NCBI GenBank assembly: GCA_025455065.1
Contig: JALONG010000025.1
Coordinates: forward strand, 1-64,000
Reading direction: 5' to 3'
From: Candidatus Kapaibacterium sp.
Lineage (GTDB): Bacteria > Bacteroidota > Ignavibacteria > Kapaibacteriales > UBA4661
DNA length: 64,000 nucleotides
In this document: piece by piece, positions 15,810 through 25,679 of the stretch
How the letters are laid out: each line of letters starts with the position of its first letter
How positions within the stretch are numbered: the stretch's first letter is position 1
The notes under the pieces: generated by a model
Told to the model about the DNA's origin: nothing
The model's input: only the letters and a program-made list of their open reading frames with translations
Database searches by the model: none
Made by a program: the position numbers and the translations under genes

Positions 15810-18800
15810 ATGAAACGATTGTTTCTTTTGTGCATTGCTCTGTGCTGCATGGTTCTTGCGTTTTCGGGGACACTCTCCGCGCAAACCCGCACCATTACGG
15901 GCAAGGTGATCTTCAAAGACACCAAAACACCGCTTCCGGGAACAAAAATCGTCGTCAAAGGCAAGAAAATTGGCGCTATCGCCAATAAAGACGGCGAATT
16001 TACCATTGCCGTTCCCGACGGCTCATCGCTTGTGTTCAGCCTTATCGGACACCTCACGCAAGAAGTCAAAGTGGGCGATAAAACCACGATTGACGTGACG
16101 ATGGAACTCGACGAAATCCGCCTTGAGGATGTCGTTGTTACGGCGCTCGGCATTGAGCAGAAAAAACGTGCCGTGAACTATGCTATTCAGGACATCAAAG
16201 CTGGTGAAATCGTTGAATCGCAGCAGGTGAATATGGTCAATGCAATGCAAGGACGCATTGCAGGTGTGCAAATCACAAATTCCGGCGGCGCTCCGGGCGG
16301 CTCATCCAGCATTATTATTCGCGGTGGAAATTCGGTGGATTCGGACAACCAGCCGCTCTTTATCATTGACGGCGTGCCGATGGATAACTCCACCACAACC
16401 GAAACCGGTGCAGGAACAAGCGGTTTGAATGGTCAGCTTGCCCGTAACGTTGCGAATCCAAACCGCGCGATTGATATTAACCCCGAAGACATCGAAACAA
16501 TCAGCGTTTTGAAAGGTCCCTCTGCTGCTGCACTCTACGGCTCACGTGCCGCGAATGGTGTTATTCTCATCACCACCAAACGCGGGAAAGACGGAACGAC
16601 GAATGTTACTTACAACAATGCGTTTTCTTACGATGTTGTCAATCGTTTACCGCAATTTCAAAACCAATACAAACAAGGCGCAAACGGCTTTTATGACCCG
16701 CTTACACGCCGCTCATGGGGTCCGCGCTTTCAACCGGGCGAAACAGTGTATGACAATTTGAACAACTTCTTTGTTCCTGCTGTCAGCATGATGCATAATT
16801 TGACAGCTTCGGGAGCGAATGAAACTTCTAATTTCCTCTTTTCTCTCAACCGCACAGACCAAAACGGCACTGTACCAATGACGAATTGGAGCCGTACCTC
16901 ATTGCGTTTTAACGGCGGCGCAAAAGTAGCCGACAAACTGCAAATTCAAGCGTCGCTTAATTACATCAATTCCGGCGGTAATCGTGCTTTGCAGGGCAAT
17001 GGTCTTGCAGGTGGTGCAGGTTCGGGCGGATATTTGGTGAGTATGATTTACTGGCCCCGCAATGATAATATGGCAGATTGGGATAACCCCGACGGCACTC
17101 GCCGTCGTTTGCTGCAAACAGACCTTGCAAATGACATTGATAATCCTTACTGGGCGCTCAGATACAATACCATCAACGACGATGTGAACCGTATTTTGGG
17201 TAATGTTAAAATCATATACGACCCCGTAGATTGGATGAACGTTACCTACATAGCAGGAACAGACATCACGCATGAACTTGGTAAATCCGTGCGCTATCCC
17301 GGTACGTCGCTTCGTGCAAACGGTATTCCCTACGTTAATGGCGGCGTTTCGCAATCGCAGAATTTGAACCGCATTTTGAATTCCCAACTTCTTGTTACGT
17401 TCAAAAAAGAGCTGATGGAAGGCTTGGATGCGGAACTGCTTGTGGGAAATTGGATTGAAGCGACACGCAATTACCAACTTGATTACGTTGGCAATCAATT
17501 CATCAACCCCGATTTTACGAGCATCAACAACACCCCGAATACAGAAAATCGCCTTGTGGAACGTGTTACCGAGCGCCGTTTGATTGGTCTTTTTGCACAG
17601 GCAAATTTGAGTTGGCAAAACAAAATGTTCCTCAGTATTCGCGGACGCAACGACTGGTCTTCAACACTGCCGATTAACAACCGCTCCTATTTTTATCCCG
17701 CTATTGACTTTGGCTATGTCTTCACGGAAGATTTCTTGCGGGGCGAGGTGCTGAGTTATGGGAAAATCCGCGCTTCGGTTGCGCAAGTCGGGAAAGATGC
17801 TGCTCCGTACCGCACCAATACAGCACTTACAGCTAATACTTATCTCGGCGGCGGCTTCCGTAATGATTTCTGGGCAGGTAATCCGATTTTGAAACCGGAA
17901 ATTACCCAAGCAGCAGAAATCGGTGTTGATTTGCGCTTCTTTAACGGTGCGATTAACATTGATGCGGCAGTGTATCAACAGAACACGTTCAACCAGCTTA
18001 TCGCGCCGCGTATTAGTCAGGCTTCCGGCTTTATTTTTGCGTATTTGAACGGTGGAACGGTAGAAAATCGTGGTTTGGAAATTGCCGTGAGCGGTACTCC
18101 TGTACGGGAAAATAATTTCCGTTGGGACATTAGCGCAAACTTTACCGCGAACCAAAGTCGCGTAACGGAACTTCCTGCTGTTCTGAGCGAACTGAATCAA
18201 TCCGACGCTTGGATTATTGACAACGTGCGAGGCTCGGCATTTCCCGGTCAGCCTTTGCAAGCAATCGCTATGAACGATTACAACCGCAATCCCGCAGGGC
18301 GTATCATTATTGACAGCGCAACCGGACTGCCGACGGCGTTTTCAAGCGGTGTCTGGTACTATGGCGGCAACCGCCAGCCCGACGCAATTATCGGTTTTAA
18401 TAACAGTTTCCAATTTGGCGGTTTGACCTTCTCATTTTTGTGGGACATCCGCATCGGCGGCAAAGTTGTTAATGGCACAGAATGGGACATGGTACGCGCA
18501 GGCATGAGTACGCGCACGCTTGACCGTTACAAGAAAGTTGTCTTGGACGGCGTTGTGCGCAACCGCGCCGTTCCTGAAACAGACCCCAACGCATGGGTAG
18601 CCAACTCGCGCGAAGTGGAACTTACTGAAGCATATTACCGCTTTACCTTTGCTCCTGCCGGCTCGAATTTCATTGAAGACGGGTCATGGGTTCGCCTTCG
18701 CACGGTGAATTTGTCGTATCGCCTCAGCAAAGAGGATTTAGGCGGTTTCTTGAAAGGATTGGAGTTTTTTGCAACAGGTCGCAATCTGCTCTTGTTCACT

Positions 18801-18932
18801 CGTTATACCGGCATGGACCCCGAAACATCGGCAGCAGGCGCAGGTGTGCGCGGTGCCGGCTCGAATGGTCTGGATTACGGCGGAGTTCCTGCAACGATGG
18901 GCGTTACGGCAGGATTAAAAGTGACGTTCTAA
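15810..18932 (+). CDS. SusC/RagA family TonB-linked outer-membrane protein
   Basis: Outer-membrane TonB-dependent importer of the SusC/RagA type, 1040 residues, working with the SusD lipoprotein encoded next. A signal peptide ends in GTLSAQ. Residues ~27-105 form the carboxypeptidase-regulatory-like domain (ITGKVIFKDTKTPLPGTKI). The plug follows with VVVTALGIEQKKR, the SusC-specific segment NAMQGRIAGVQI, IIIRGGNS and PLFIIDGVPMDN, then VLKGPSAAALYGSRAANGVI. The remainder is the 22-strand barrel. Transport is energised by TonB/ExbBD. The substrate (glycan, peptide or other) cannot be read because no degrading enzymes are adjacent. ATG 15810 gives the signal peptide; the 269-base region before it holds the terminator and an unrecognised promoter. 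Confidence 0.95.
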   Translation: MKRLFLLCIALCCMVLAFSGTLSAQTRTITGKVIFKDTKTPLPGTKIVVKGKKIGAIANKDGEFTIAVPDGSSLVFSLIGHLTQEVKVGDKTTIDVTMELDEIRLEDVVVTALGIEQKKRAVNYAIQDIKAGEIVESQQVNMVNAMQGRIAGVQITNSGGAPGGSSSIIIRGGNSVDSDNQPLFIIDGVPMDNSTTTETGAGTSGLNGQLARNVANPNRAIDINPEDIETISVLKGPSAAALYGSRAANGVILITTKRGKDGTTNVTYNNAFSYDVVNRLPQFQNQYKQGANGFYDPLTRRSWGPRFQPGETVYDNLNNFFVPAVSMMHNLTASGANETSNFLFSLNRTDQNGTVPMTNWSRTSLRFNGGAKVADKLQIQASLNYINSGGNRALQGNGLAGGAGSGGYLVSMIYWPRNDNMADWDNPDGTRRRLLQTDLANDIDNPYWALRYNTINDDVNRILGNVKIIYDPVDWMNVTYIAGTDITHELGKSVRYPGTSLRANGIPYVNGGVSQSQNLNRILNSQLLVTFKKELMEGLDAELLVGNWIEATRNYQLDYVGNQFINPDFTSINNTPNTENRLVERVTERRLIGLFAQANLSWQNKMFLSIRGRNDWSSTLPINNRSYFYPAIDFGYVFTEDFLRGEVLSYGKIRASVAQVGKDAAPYRTNTALTANTYLGGGFRNDFWAGNPILKPEITQAAEIGVDLRFFNGAINIDAAVYQQNTFNQLIAPRISQASGFIFAYLNGGTVENRGLEIAVSGTPVRENNFRWDISANFTANQSRVTELPAVLSELNQSDAWIIDNVRGSAFPGQPLQAIAMNDYNRNPAGRIIIDSATGLPTAFSSGVWYYGGNRQPDAIIGFNNSFQFGGLTFSFLWDIRIGGKVVNGTEWDMVRAGMSTRTLDRYKKVVLDGVVRNRAVPETDPNAWVANSREVELTEAYYRFTFAPAGSNFIEDGSWVRLRTVNLSYRLSKEDLGGFLKGLEFFATGRNLLLFTRYTGMDPETSAAGAGVRGAGSNGLDYGGVPATMGVTAGLKVTF

Positions 18933-18997
18933 CCCCCAACAAACCTTTGTGGTTACTCAACTCACATACCTTTTTGTAACACAATTTGTTTTATACT

Positions 18998-20539
18998 ATG
19001 AAATCACGAATTTCCCTTGCGCTTTGCTTGTGTGCGGCTTTGTGGTTAAGCGCCTGCGATGCGTTTTTAGACGTAAACCGCAATCCGAATTTCCCTGAAG
19101 ATGCTTCGCCGTCAGCGAAACTTCCCAGTATCATTTCCAACGGGCTTCAGCAACAAGCAGCACTCAGCGTACTCAGTTCAGCGCATTTTACCCAGCAGAT
19201 AGCAGGGCGAACTGTGGGCAATGCACTCGACCAATTTTTCCTTTCGCCTCCGGCGAACCCCTTCAATGACACGTATTTCCGTGCAGCAAGCAATATCCCG
19301 CCGATGATTGAGCGGGCAACCCGTGAACAGGCATGGTTTTACGTTGGTGCAGGCAAAGTTCTCATGGCGGCACTGCTTTTCCATTTGACCGATTTACATG
19401 GCAATATCCCATATTCCGAGGCTTTTCGCGGTGCGGAAAACTTTACACCAAAATACGACTCACAAGAATCCATCTACAACGCTATGGATAAACTGTTGGA
19501 TGAGGCTATCGTGGAATTTGGTAAGACGCAACCCGCTTCGGCTCCTGCGTTTAATGCTTCGGCAGATATTCTTTTTGGCGGCAATGTCCAGCGCTGGATT
19601 CGCTTCGCTTACGGCTTAAAAGCGCGTCAGTGGAATCACCTGACCAAAAAATCAACCTACAATCCGCAACGTGTTTTGGAAGCGATTGACCGCGCAACCA
19701 ACGCCAATGCGGATGACGCACAAGTAACCTTTAGTTCAGCACAGGTTACTTTGACCAACGTTTGGGCATACCAACGCGCAAACGCAATTGCACGGACATT
19801 TGGACGGTATTTTATCAATATGCTGGACGGCACAACGCTTGGTTTCCGTGACCCACGCTATATTGCCATTTGCCCTGATACTAACCGCTCGAAAGGTGCT
19901 GTCAATGGTTCCGGGCAGCCAACTTCACCGGTTGGCTTAACCTCCGCCGGTGCTTCCGATTTTTACGGACGCTACAACCTAACAACACCAATCACTTCTA
20001 CGGTAGCCGCTCCTGCAGCCGGCACCGCACCTGCTGTTGAAGGCTGGTACTCGCGTACAGTCGGCGTACAACTGATTTTGACCAATGCAGAAATGCGTTT
20101 TGTCGAAGCAGAAGCCGCTTTCCGGTCCAACAACCGTGACCGTGCTTATACGGCGTTCCGCGCAGGGATAACCGCCCATATGGATAAACTCGGTGTTCCT
20201 GTAGCTGACCGCAATGCGTATTTGGCAAGCGTAGCCGTTCCACAAAGCGCAGCAGCACTGACGTTGGCAAATATCATGCAGCAAAAATATATTGCCATGT
20301 TCTTGCACCATGAAACATGGGTGGATATGCGCCGCTACGATTACAGCCCTGATATTTACCGCAATTTTGCCCCGCCGACAACTCCCAATATGCAGCTTAT
20401 GGGCGCTTTCCCGCGTCGTTTCTTGCCTAGTACGGCGGAATTGTTGTATAATCGTAACAATGCTTATTCCGAAGTAGATCCTGCAGGTGTTGCTGATGCT
20501 ACGTGGATTGTTACGCCAATGTGGTGGGATAAGCCGTAG
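18998..20539 (+). CDS. SusD/RagB-like surface lipoprotein
   Basis: Lipid-anchored lid that captures substrate for the SusC-type channel encoded just upstream. The 513-residue protein has a lipoprotein signal with lipobox LSAC (cysteine at about residue 20). The helical TPR-rich body fits the SusD-like_2 branch: WFYVGAGKVLMAALLFHLTD, GNIPYSEAF, and a C-terminal segment IMQQKYIAMFLHHETWVDMRRYDYSP. It starts 65 bases after the susC stop, so the two form an operon. Substrate specificity is unknown. Confidence 0.93.
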   Translation: MKSRISLALCLCAALWLSACDAFLDVNRNPNFPEDASPSAKLPSIISNGLQQQAALSVLSSAHFTQQIAGRTVGNALDQFFLSPPANPFNDTYFRAASNIPPMIERATREQAWFYVGAGKVLMAALLFHLTDLHGNIPYSEAFRGAENFTPKYDSQESIYNAMDKLLDEAIVEFGKTQPASAPAFNASADILFGGNVQRWIRFAYGLKARQWNHLTKKSTYNPQRVLEAIDRATNANADDAQVTFSSAQVTLTNVWAYQRANAIARTFGRYFINMLDGTTLGFRDPRYIAICPDTNRSKGAVNGSGQPTSPVGLTSAGASDFYGRYNLTTPITSTVAAPAAGTAPAVEGWYSRTVGVQLILTNAEMRFVEAEAAFRSNNRDRAYTAFRAGITAHMDKLGVPVADRNAYLASVAVPQSAAALTLANIMQQKYIAMFLHHETWVDMRRYDYSPDIYRNFAPPTTPNMQLMGAFPRRFLPSTAELLYNRNNAYSEVDPAGVADATWIVTPMWWDKP

Positions 20540-20583
20540 AAAGAGTCATTGGTTAGGTCATTGGTCAGCGAGACTATGCAAAT

Positions 20584-20614
20584 GTGAGGCTCTCACAATT
20601 TTGTGAGGGTCTCA
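20584..20614. repeat. GTGAGRCTCTCAC hairpin, copy 2
   Basis: TGAGGCTCTCACAA pairs with TTGTGAGGGTCTCA around a 2-base loop, two positions being wobble pairs. The arm motif GTGAGGCTCTCAC matches the copy at 1961-1973. No T-run follows. It separates the SusCD pair from the third lipoprotein and may modulate read-through. Confidence 0.55.
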
Positions 20615-20669
20615 TGTTTCAGAGAAAACCCAACGAAACGTTCTTGTTCACTATGAAATTTTATCATGT

Positions 20670-21149
20670 ATGAAATCATTATTCAAATCCTTGATTCTAT
20701 GCGCTCTTCCGGCGATTGCCTTGCTGGTTGCCTGTGAGCGTCAGTTCCCGACAACACCGGGCGTTATCTCGGCAACAGATTACTACCCGATAATTCAAAC
20801 GGCAAATGCGTGGACTGTTCCCGCGGCACCTGCAAATGGCGCTGTGATTACGCTTGAACTCATCTTTAATTCGTATTCGCCCATTCGCACGATAAACCTT
20901 TTGCAAGTAACCAACCGCACTACAAGCGGCGTTGTTACTCGTGATACCGTTGTCAGCACGGCATTTATGTATCAGGTGGCATATTCCACTCTCAAAGGCG
21001 GCGACACGTTGCTTATGAGCTATACTGTGCGTCCTGTTCCCCGCCCTGCGGGTACGACCGTTTCACAGCAACTTATTGGTGAAATTATTAACCAAAATGG
21101 CTTACTGAAGCGCCGTGCAACGGGTACGTTTACTCCGCCTGCGATGTAA
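20670..21149 (+). CDS. Small lipoprotein of the SusCD locus
   Basis: A 159-residue lipoprotein of unknown function. The signal sequence ends in the lipobox LVAC, with the cysteine at residue 22. The mature part is short and beta-rich (VITLELIFNSYSPIRTINLLQV). Its place 130 bases downstream of the susD-like gene on the same strand matches the position of SusE/SusF-type accessory lipoproteins, which bind ligand at the cell surface; it is much shorter than these, so this is only an inference from position. The stop codon touches the left end of a MITE-like element. Confidence 0.68.
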   Translation: MKSLFKSLILCALPAIALLVACERQFPTTPGVISATDYYPIIQTANAWTVPAAPANGAVITLELIFNSYSPIRTINLLQVTNRTTSGVVTRDTVVSTAFMYQVAYSTLKGGDTLLMSYTVRPVPRPAGTTVSQQLIGEIINQNGLLKRRATGTFTPPAM

Positions 21150-21276
21150 TACCAACTTGAGTTGATAACTGTGCAAAAAAATCCGGCTTCAGTGGCACAG
21201 ACATTCTTGTCTGTGCGAGTATTTATGCTGCTTCCAGAGAAAATAATGCACAATCTTCAACGTAAATTGGTATAAG
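21147..21276. mobile_element. MITE-like element with terminal inverted repeats
   Basis: About 128 bases bounded by imperfect inverted ends: TAATACCAACTTGAGTTGA at the left, and at the right the reverse complement of CTTATACCAATTTACGTTGA. The core holds the hairpin GCACAGACA / TGTCTGTGC (21195-21203, 21208-21216), which is shared with the copy at 7553-7610. It encodes no protein. Size, terminal repeats and dispersed copies suggest a non-autonomous element; no matching transposase is in the window. Confidence 0.6.
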
Positions 21277-21299
21277 ATTTGCTAGAGAAAAAAAATACA

Positions 21300-21338
21300 A
21301 AAGCCGCTTCAGAACTTATCCGAAGCGGCTTTTTTTTT
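21300..21338. terminator. Bidirectional terminator
   Basis: AAGCCGCTTC and GAAGCGGCTT flank an 11-base loop with A-rich sequence on the left and nine Ts on the right. It can end both the plus-strand lipoprotein transcript and the minus-strand adhesin transcript. Confidence 0.85.
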
Positions 21339-21351
21339 GTAACAAACGGAA

Positions 21352-24300
21352 TTATCGCACCACGGACATCTGCCGCGAAAGCCTGACCGTTCCTGCTTGC
21401 AGCACATAAAAATATGTTCCCGTTTCTAATCCCGCAACGTTCATTTGGAGTTCATGCTCACCCGCAGGCAGCGTTCCTAAATCAAGCACTGCGACTTCTG
21501 TTCCCACCAGCGAATACACCTTCAAGACCGCATTACTGCTTGTTGGAATACCAACCCGAATCGCTGTGCCAAGTGGCGTTGTGGGATTCGGAAAATTCTG
21601 CTCCATGTAGTATTGAAGCGGTGCGCGAGCTGTGCTAAGGCGGACATCAACATTACAACGGCTTGTGCCGATGCGCACAACGGGCGTTCCGCGACCGGAA
21701 AGAGCGATAATTTCCTGCACACAAAATCCTTCAAATACCAGAGAATCCGTGTAGGATAGCTGTTCCAGAGGCGCAAAACATACCCGCAAATTTGCCGTTT
21801 CGCCGGGCGGAATCACCAAGGGGAATTGACTTTCGCTTATGCTGAACCACAAGTTACGGCGCGGCGTTGTGCGGTCAATGCGGTAAGGCAGCAGCCCAAC
21901 ATTCCGAATTGGCAAGGTGCGGCAATCCAAGTCTATGATTGGAACATCACCGTAAGCGCCCGTGAATCCTGTTCGCGGAAATTCCAGCGTAAAGCCTTGA
22001 ATTGTCTCGTTAATCGTGCTACGATTCCCGACAGAATCCGTCAAAACAATCGTAAAAACGGCATCACGGCGAGGATTTTGGATGTTGATGATAATATCCT
22101 GCACCCGTGAAGCTCCTTGTGAAGCGGTTTGTGAAGGAATCGTAATGGTGCAGTTCACAGGAGTGCCAACAATTTCCACGCTTGCTAAACCCGACGCAAA
22201 CGGCTCTCCGTCTTGCGCCCGAATCGTTACGCGCCGCGCACAGACATCGCGGTCTTGCGTAAAGACCGGCTGCGTTGTGTCGCGTCCTGCCACAATCGTC
22301 AAATCTACCAGAGGGCGCTCCAAACAAGCGTTTGCGCCGCGTAGTGATGCTGTGTATGTGCCTGTGGGAGCATTATCCAGCATAATAAGAATCGTATCTC
22401 GCCCCTGCGGTGGAAGCGTTAGCGGTATTTGTGGTGCTGCAAGCCGCATCATTACTGCATTCCCGTTGCCGTTTGTCAGCGTAAGAGAAGTGAGAACTTG
22501 CGTCGTCGAACCATAATTTTGTATCGGCAGGCGGAAAATACGGCTTGTGCCTTGTGCCATGGTAAAACGCAGTTGTTGTGCGCTTTGCGAAGTTGTTTGC
22601 CCTTCGAGATTGACCGTAAAGCCCGGCATAAAAAATCGCCGACGCGCTACAAAACCCGCAGAATCTCGTGCTTCCAGCGTAAATTCGCCATCAAGAAACG
22701 TATTTTGCAATTCTGCCGAAAAGCCGACACTATCGGCAAATGGCGTAAATGCTGCTATTCTGACATTGACATTACGCTGCATCAAGGCTTGGACACTAGC
22801 AATGCGGGAATCCGTCAAAAGTGTGTCGAATACGGCTCCACGCACGGAAAAACATTGTTCTTGCGCCAAGATGACAGGTACATCGCGGTCGGGAGCAATA
22901 ATCCGCAACCGTCCGCCACCGACATAGCCATAAGAATTCATCACACCATAGCCATAGACATAAATCGCAAATGCACTGTCGCACCGCGCCGTATGGACAC
23001 CGCCTCGCACGGCGATATTGGCAAAAGAAAATCCCTGCGAACCCGGCACGGCTTGAAAATTCCCTACGGCAACAGGCTGGTCATCCAAACGCAAGCTGCC
23101 CAGCGCTACTGTGGGAACAACCATCGTAACAAAATGTTCGCTAAAAACCTGACCATTTGGTGCAATTTGCAAATTTCTATCACTCACTTCGGCATTGATA
23201 AACCGATACGAGCGGTCATACTGTTCCACCGTCGGAATAAGCAGCATAAACGGGTCTCCGATAAGGTTTCCCGCACCCGAAGTTTTTTTGAATTGCGCCA
23301 CAGAAATCACGTCGCTTGCGGTAATGGTGGCGGTAGAAGTCAGGGGCGCTTCAAAATGCTGTCCCGCGTTTAGCGTTACCATCGGCTGACCGTTAAAAAA
23401 AACGCGCGTCGTGTCGTAAGCGGCAAGCACACGGAAAAGGTTATTGCCTGTTTCAATTTCGTTACTGCTTGCTTGAAAGGGTGTGATAAATGCCCGTCTG
23501 CCCCATGTTTCCAAACCCGGAAGCTGTTCAACGAGGTGGTCGCGGGATGTCAAATTTGGCTTAAACTCTACGGGCAGTGCCGTGCGCTGATGTCCGCCAA
23601 AGACCGCCACAGGCTTGCTTGCAAGCACTCTCGAACCCGTCAAATCCGCCAAACCGCCTTGTGTACGAGGGTCTGCCTGTACTAAGTACGACTCCCCTGC
23701 GTTTAAGCGTACACGCAGCGTTGCAACGGCTCCCCCGAACAGCACCGGTGCGCTTGGTCGAATCACAACATCGGTTTCATTCTGCGTAGCAACGACCGCA
23801 AACTGAGACGGTGTGCTGGTTTCATCGCGGTCATTGCCCGTGAAATTCTGCCCCCGTGCGTCGCTTTTGTATGCCATAACGACGTATTCACGCCCCAGAG
23901 AAGTTGTAGGCAATGCCAAAAACGCATCGCTGGTGAAAAAGGATTGATTTAGTCCATAGACCGTAACGTCATCATCCGCCGTAACGCGCACGTGCTGAGG
24001 CGCAACGCGCTCGGATTGGGAATTGTTAAAATTGATAGCATCCGGCAAGCCCGAACCGGAGAAGTAGCCTCGTAGCTCTACATTCAGGTAGTAAATCCGA
24101 TACACAAACACCTGATTCGGGTTGGTAATCCGAAAACCATCCGTAACGATTTGATTAAGACGATTGCGATAGCGAATTACACCGCTTGTCGGGACTTCTG
24201 ATGTGATGAAAATGTAGAGTGTATCGGTAGTTCCGCTTTGCCGTTGGTCGTGAACATTGGGCAAAAAGGTCATGTAAAAGTCACGTCCACGCGATGAACG

Positions 24301-24396
24301 CTGCTGCGTACTTTGGGCGGTAAGGTCTTGTACAACAAACGTCATGACAAGCAGAAGAAAAACTCGGAGTAAAAACTTACAACGATGAACATTCAT
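21352..24396 (-). CDS. IgGFc-binding-type surface protein with T9SS sorting domain
   Basis: Large secreted protein of 1014 residues, likely displayed on the surface by the type IX secretion system. A signal peptide ends in DLTAQ. The first ~400 residues resemble the IgGFc_binding domain: GRDFYMTFLPN, then VTVYGLNQSFFTSDAFLALP, then ASKPVAVFGGHQRTALP and RDHLVEQLPGLETWG. A beta-rich middle follows. Near residue 850-930 a choice-of-anchor-like segment reads PGETANLRVCFAP. The final ~80 residues are a T9SS sorting domain (QNFPNPTTPLG, LKVYSLVGTEV, GTYFYVLQAG). In other bacteria such domains appear in adhesins and motility-linked proteins; binding of IgG is not implied. ATG 24396 gives the signal peptide. 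Confidence 0.87.
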   Translation of the reverse strand: MNVHRCKFLLRVFLLLVMTFVVQDLTAQSTQQRSSRGRDFYMTFLPNVHDQRQSGTTDTLYIFITSEVPTSGVIRYRNRLNQIVTDGFRITNPNQVFVYRIYYLNVELRGYFSGSGLPDAINFNNSQSERVAPQHVRVTADDDVTVYGLNQSFFTSDAFLALPTTSLGREYVVMAYKSDARGQNFTGNDRDETSTPSQFAVVATQNETDVVIRPSAPVLFGGAVATLRVRLNAGESYLVQADPRTQGGLADLTGSRVLASKPVAVFGGHQRTALPVEFKPNLTSRDHLVEQLPGLETWGRRAFITPFQASSNEIETGNNLFRVLAAYDTTRVFFNGQPMVTLNAGQHFEAPLTSTATITASDVISVAQFKKTSGAGNLIGDPFMLLIPTVEQYDRSYRFINAEVSDRNLQIAPNGQVFSEHFVTMVVPTVALGSLRLDDQPVAVGNFQAVPGSQGFSFANIAVRGGVHTARCDSAFAIYVYGYGVMNSYGYVGGGRLRIIAPDRDVPVILAQEQCFSVRGAVFDTLLTDSRIASVQALMQRNVNVRIAAFTPFADSVGFSAELQNTFLDGEFTLEARDSAGFVARRRFFMPGFTVNLEGQTTSQSAQQLRFTMAQGTSRIFRLPIQNYGSTTQVLTSLTLTNGNGNAVMMRLAAPQIPLTLPPQGRDTILIMLDNAPTGTYTASLRGANACLERPLVDLTIVAGRDTTQPVFTQDRDVCARRVTIRAQDGEPFASGLASVEIVGTPVNCTITIPSQTASQGASRVQDIIINIQNPRRDAVFTIVLTDSVGNRSTINETIQGFTLEFPRTGFTGAYGDVPIIDLDCRTLPIRNVGLLPYRIDRTTPRRNLWFSISESQFPLVIPPGETANLRVCFAPLEQLSYTDSLVFEGFCVQEIIALSGRGTPVVRIGTSRCNVDVRLSTARAPLQYYMEQNFPNPTTPLGTAIRVGIPTSSNAVLKVYSLVGTEVAVLDLGTLPAGEHELQMNVAGLETGTYFYVLQAGTVRLSRQMSVVR

Positions 24397-24668
24397 AAAG
24401 CATAATGAAAAAGGCAGCAAATCTAAGCATTGGTGCTGCATTGAGAGGGAATAAGTTACATGACCGCACCAAATCACGCTTTATTGTATGGAGTATATGC
24501 GCCTGTTTGGTACGCTTGATGGAGATACGGTATGAGACGTTTTGCAAGAACAAATCTTGGAAAAAGCGTGGGAATATGCAATAAAAAACCGTATCGGCGT
24601 AGGTTGGTTACAGATTTTCTTTGTATTTTATTGCGGCAGTATTTCTTTCCAGAAACCTTTTCGCTTCT

Positions 24669-25487
24669 ATGGAAACCTCACCAACCAATACAGAACTTTC
24701 TGAGTTTGCCTCGTTTTACACTCATGAAGAACTTACGGCAAACATACCTGATCTAAGCACACTCATCACGGAGGATGATACGCCTGTGGATAATATGTTT
24801 TCTGCCAAACAGCAGCGCCTTTTAGTGGAAACGCTACAAGGTAACGTAGAACTTTGGAATCCGGGTGGGCGAACGTTTGTAGCCGATGCCAATGTCGGAG
24901 TTTTCCCTGTTCCAAAAAATAACCCGCTTGTGCCGGATGCCTTTCTCAGTCTTGATGTTGATAGCGAAGGACTGAAAGACATCCACACAAATAAAGCCTA
25001 TTTTGCTTGGGTTTACGGCAAAATGCCGGAGATTGTGATTGAAATTGTTTCTAATCGCAAAGGTGGCGAAATGGCACGAAAATACCAAGAATATGCACGT
25101 CAGCATATCCCATATTATGCGGTGTTTGACCCAACGTTAGAACTTCGTGGGGAGCATTTTCAGTTGTTCTCGCTCCAGCAAGGCTCATATCGCCCCTTAA
25201 ATGACTTTTGGATGGAAGATATTCACCTTGGCTTACGGCTTTGGGAAGGCGAATACGAGGGGACGTACGCTATGTGGCTGCGTTGGTGCGATGACAGGGG
25301 AAATCTCATCCCGACAACGGCAGAATCACGCGACAAAGAAAAAACTCGCGCTGAAGCCGAGAAAACTCGCGCTGAAGCCGAGAAAACTCGTGCTGATTCC
25401 GAGAAAACTCGCGCAGACCAAGAAAAAGAACGCGCCGAGCGCCTTGCAGCAAAACTTCGTGCTATGGGCATCAATCCTGACGAATAG
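24669..25487 (+). CDS. Uma2 family (DUF820) endonuclease-fold protein with coiled-coil tail
   Basis: A 272-residue protein of the Uma2/DUF820 family, which has a PD-(D/E)XK restriction-endonuclease-like fold and often occurs in many copies per genome; biological roles are poorly known. The fold signature is visible in VPDAFLSLD (about 99-107) and EIVIEIVSNRKGGEMARKY (about 124-142), with the acidic/E-x-x-K-like active site, then YYAVFDP. The C-terminal ~55 residues are a charged coiled coil that includes four EKTRAEA-type heptads (residues 224-251). ATG 24669 begins the recognisable protein. The gene is divergent from the T9SS adhesin, with a 272-base spacer where I see no gene. Confidence 0.85.
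   Translation: METSPTNTELSEFASFYTHEELTANIPDLSTLITEDDTPVDNMFSAKQQRLLVETLQGNVELWNPGGRTFVADANVGVFPVPKNNPLVPDAFLSLDVDSEGLKDIHTNKAYFAWVYGKMPEIVIEIVSNRKGGEMARKYQEYARQHIPYYAVFDPTLELRGEHFQLFSLQQGSYRPLNDFWMEDIHLGLRLWEGEYEGTYAMWLRWCDDRGNLIPTTAESRDKEKTRAEAEKTRAEAEKTRADSEKTRADQEKERAERLAAKLRAMGINPDE
25338..25421. repeat. 21-bp tandem repeat coding heptads in the Uma2 gene
   Basis: Four 21-base units each encode one EKTRAEA/EKTRADS-type heptad. Units 1 and 2 differ by a single base, so the duplication looks recent. Copy number changes would lengthen the coiled coil in register. Confidence 0.85.
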
Positions 25488-25518
25488 CGTTGGCATCATC
25501 TCAACACTCAACAGCTCA

Positions 25519-25558
25519 AACCCGCTTCAATCTTTGATTGCAAGCGGGTTTTTCGTTT
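25519..25558 (+). terminator. Rho-independent terminator after the Uma2 gene
   Basis: AACCCGCTTCAATC pairs with GATTGCAAGCGGGTT (one bulged base) and is followed by a T-rich tail. Confidence 0.85.
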
Positions 25559-25679
25559 TTACCTAGACACAAACTTTTTTCTTGCGCACCTTAAACGGAA
25601 TCCGTAGAATGGGAATCATATTGAAAGCGCTTTATTCCAAGCGGGAAATCACTTTGTTCACATTTTTCTTCCGACTATC

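Noticed and set aside
24488-24703. Short frame interrupted by one TGA before the Uma2 gene, with protein-like text such as QILEKAWEYAIKNRIG
   Set aside because: It is too short, has an in-frame stop and matches no family I know. It might be a remnant, but cannot be supported.
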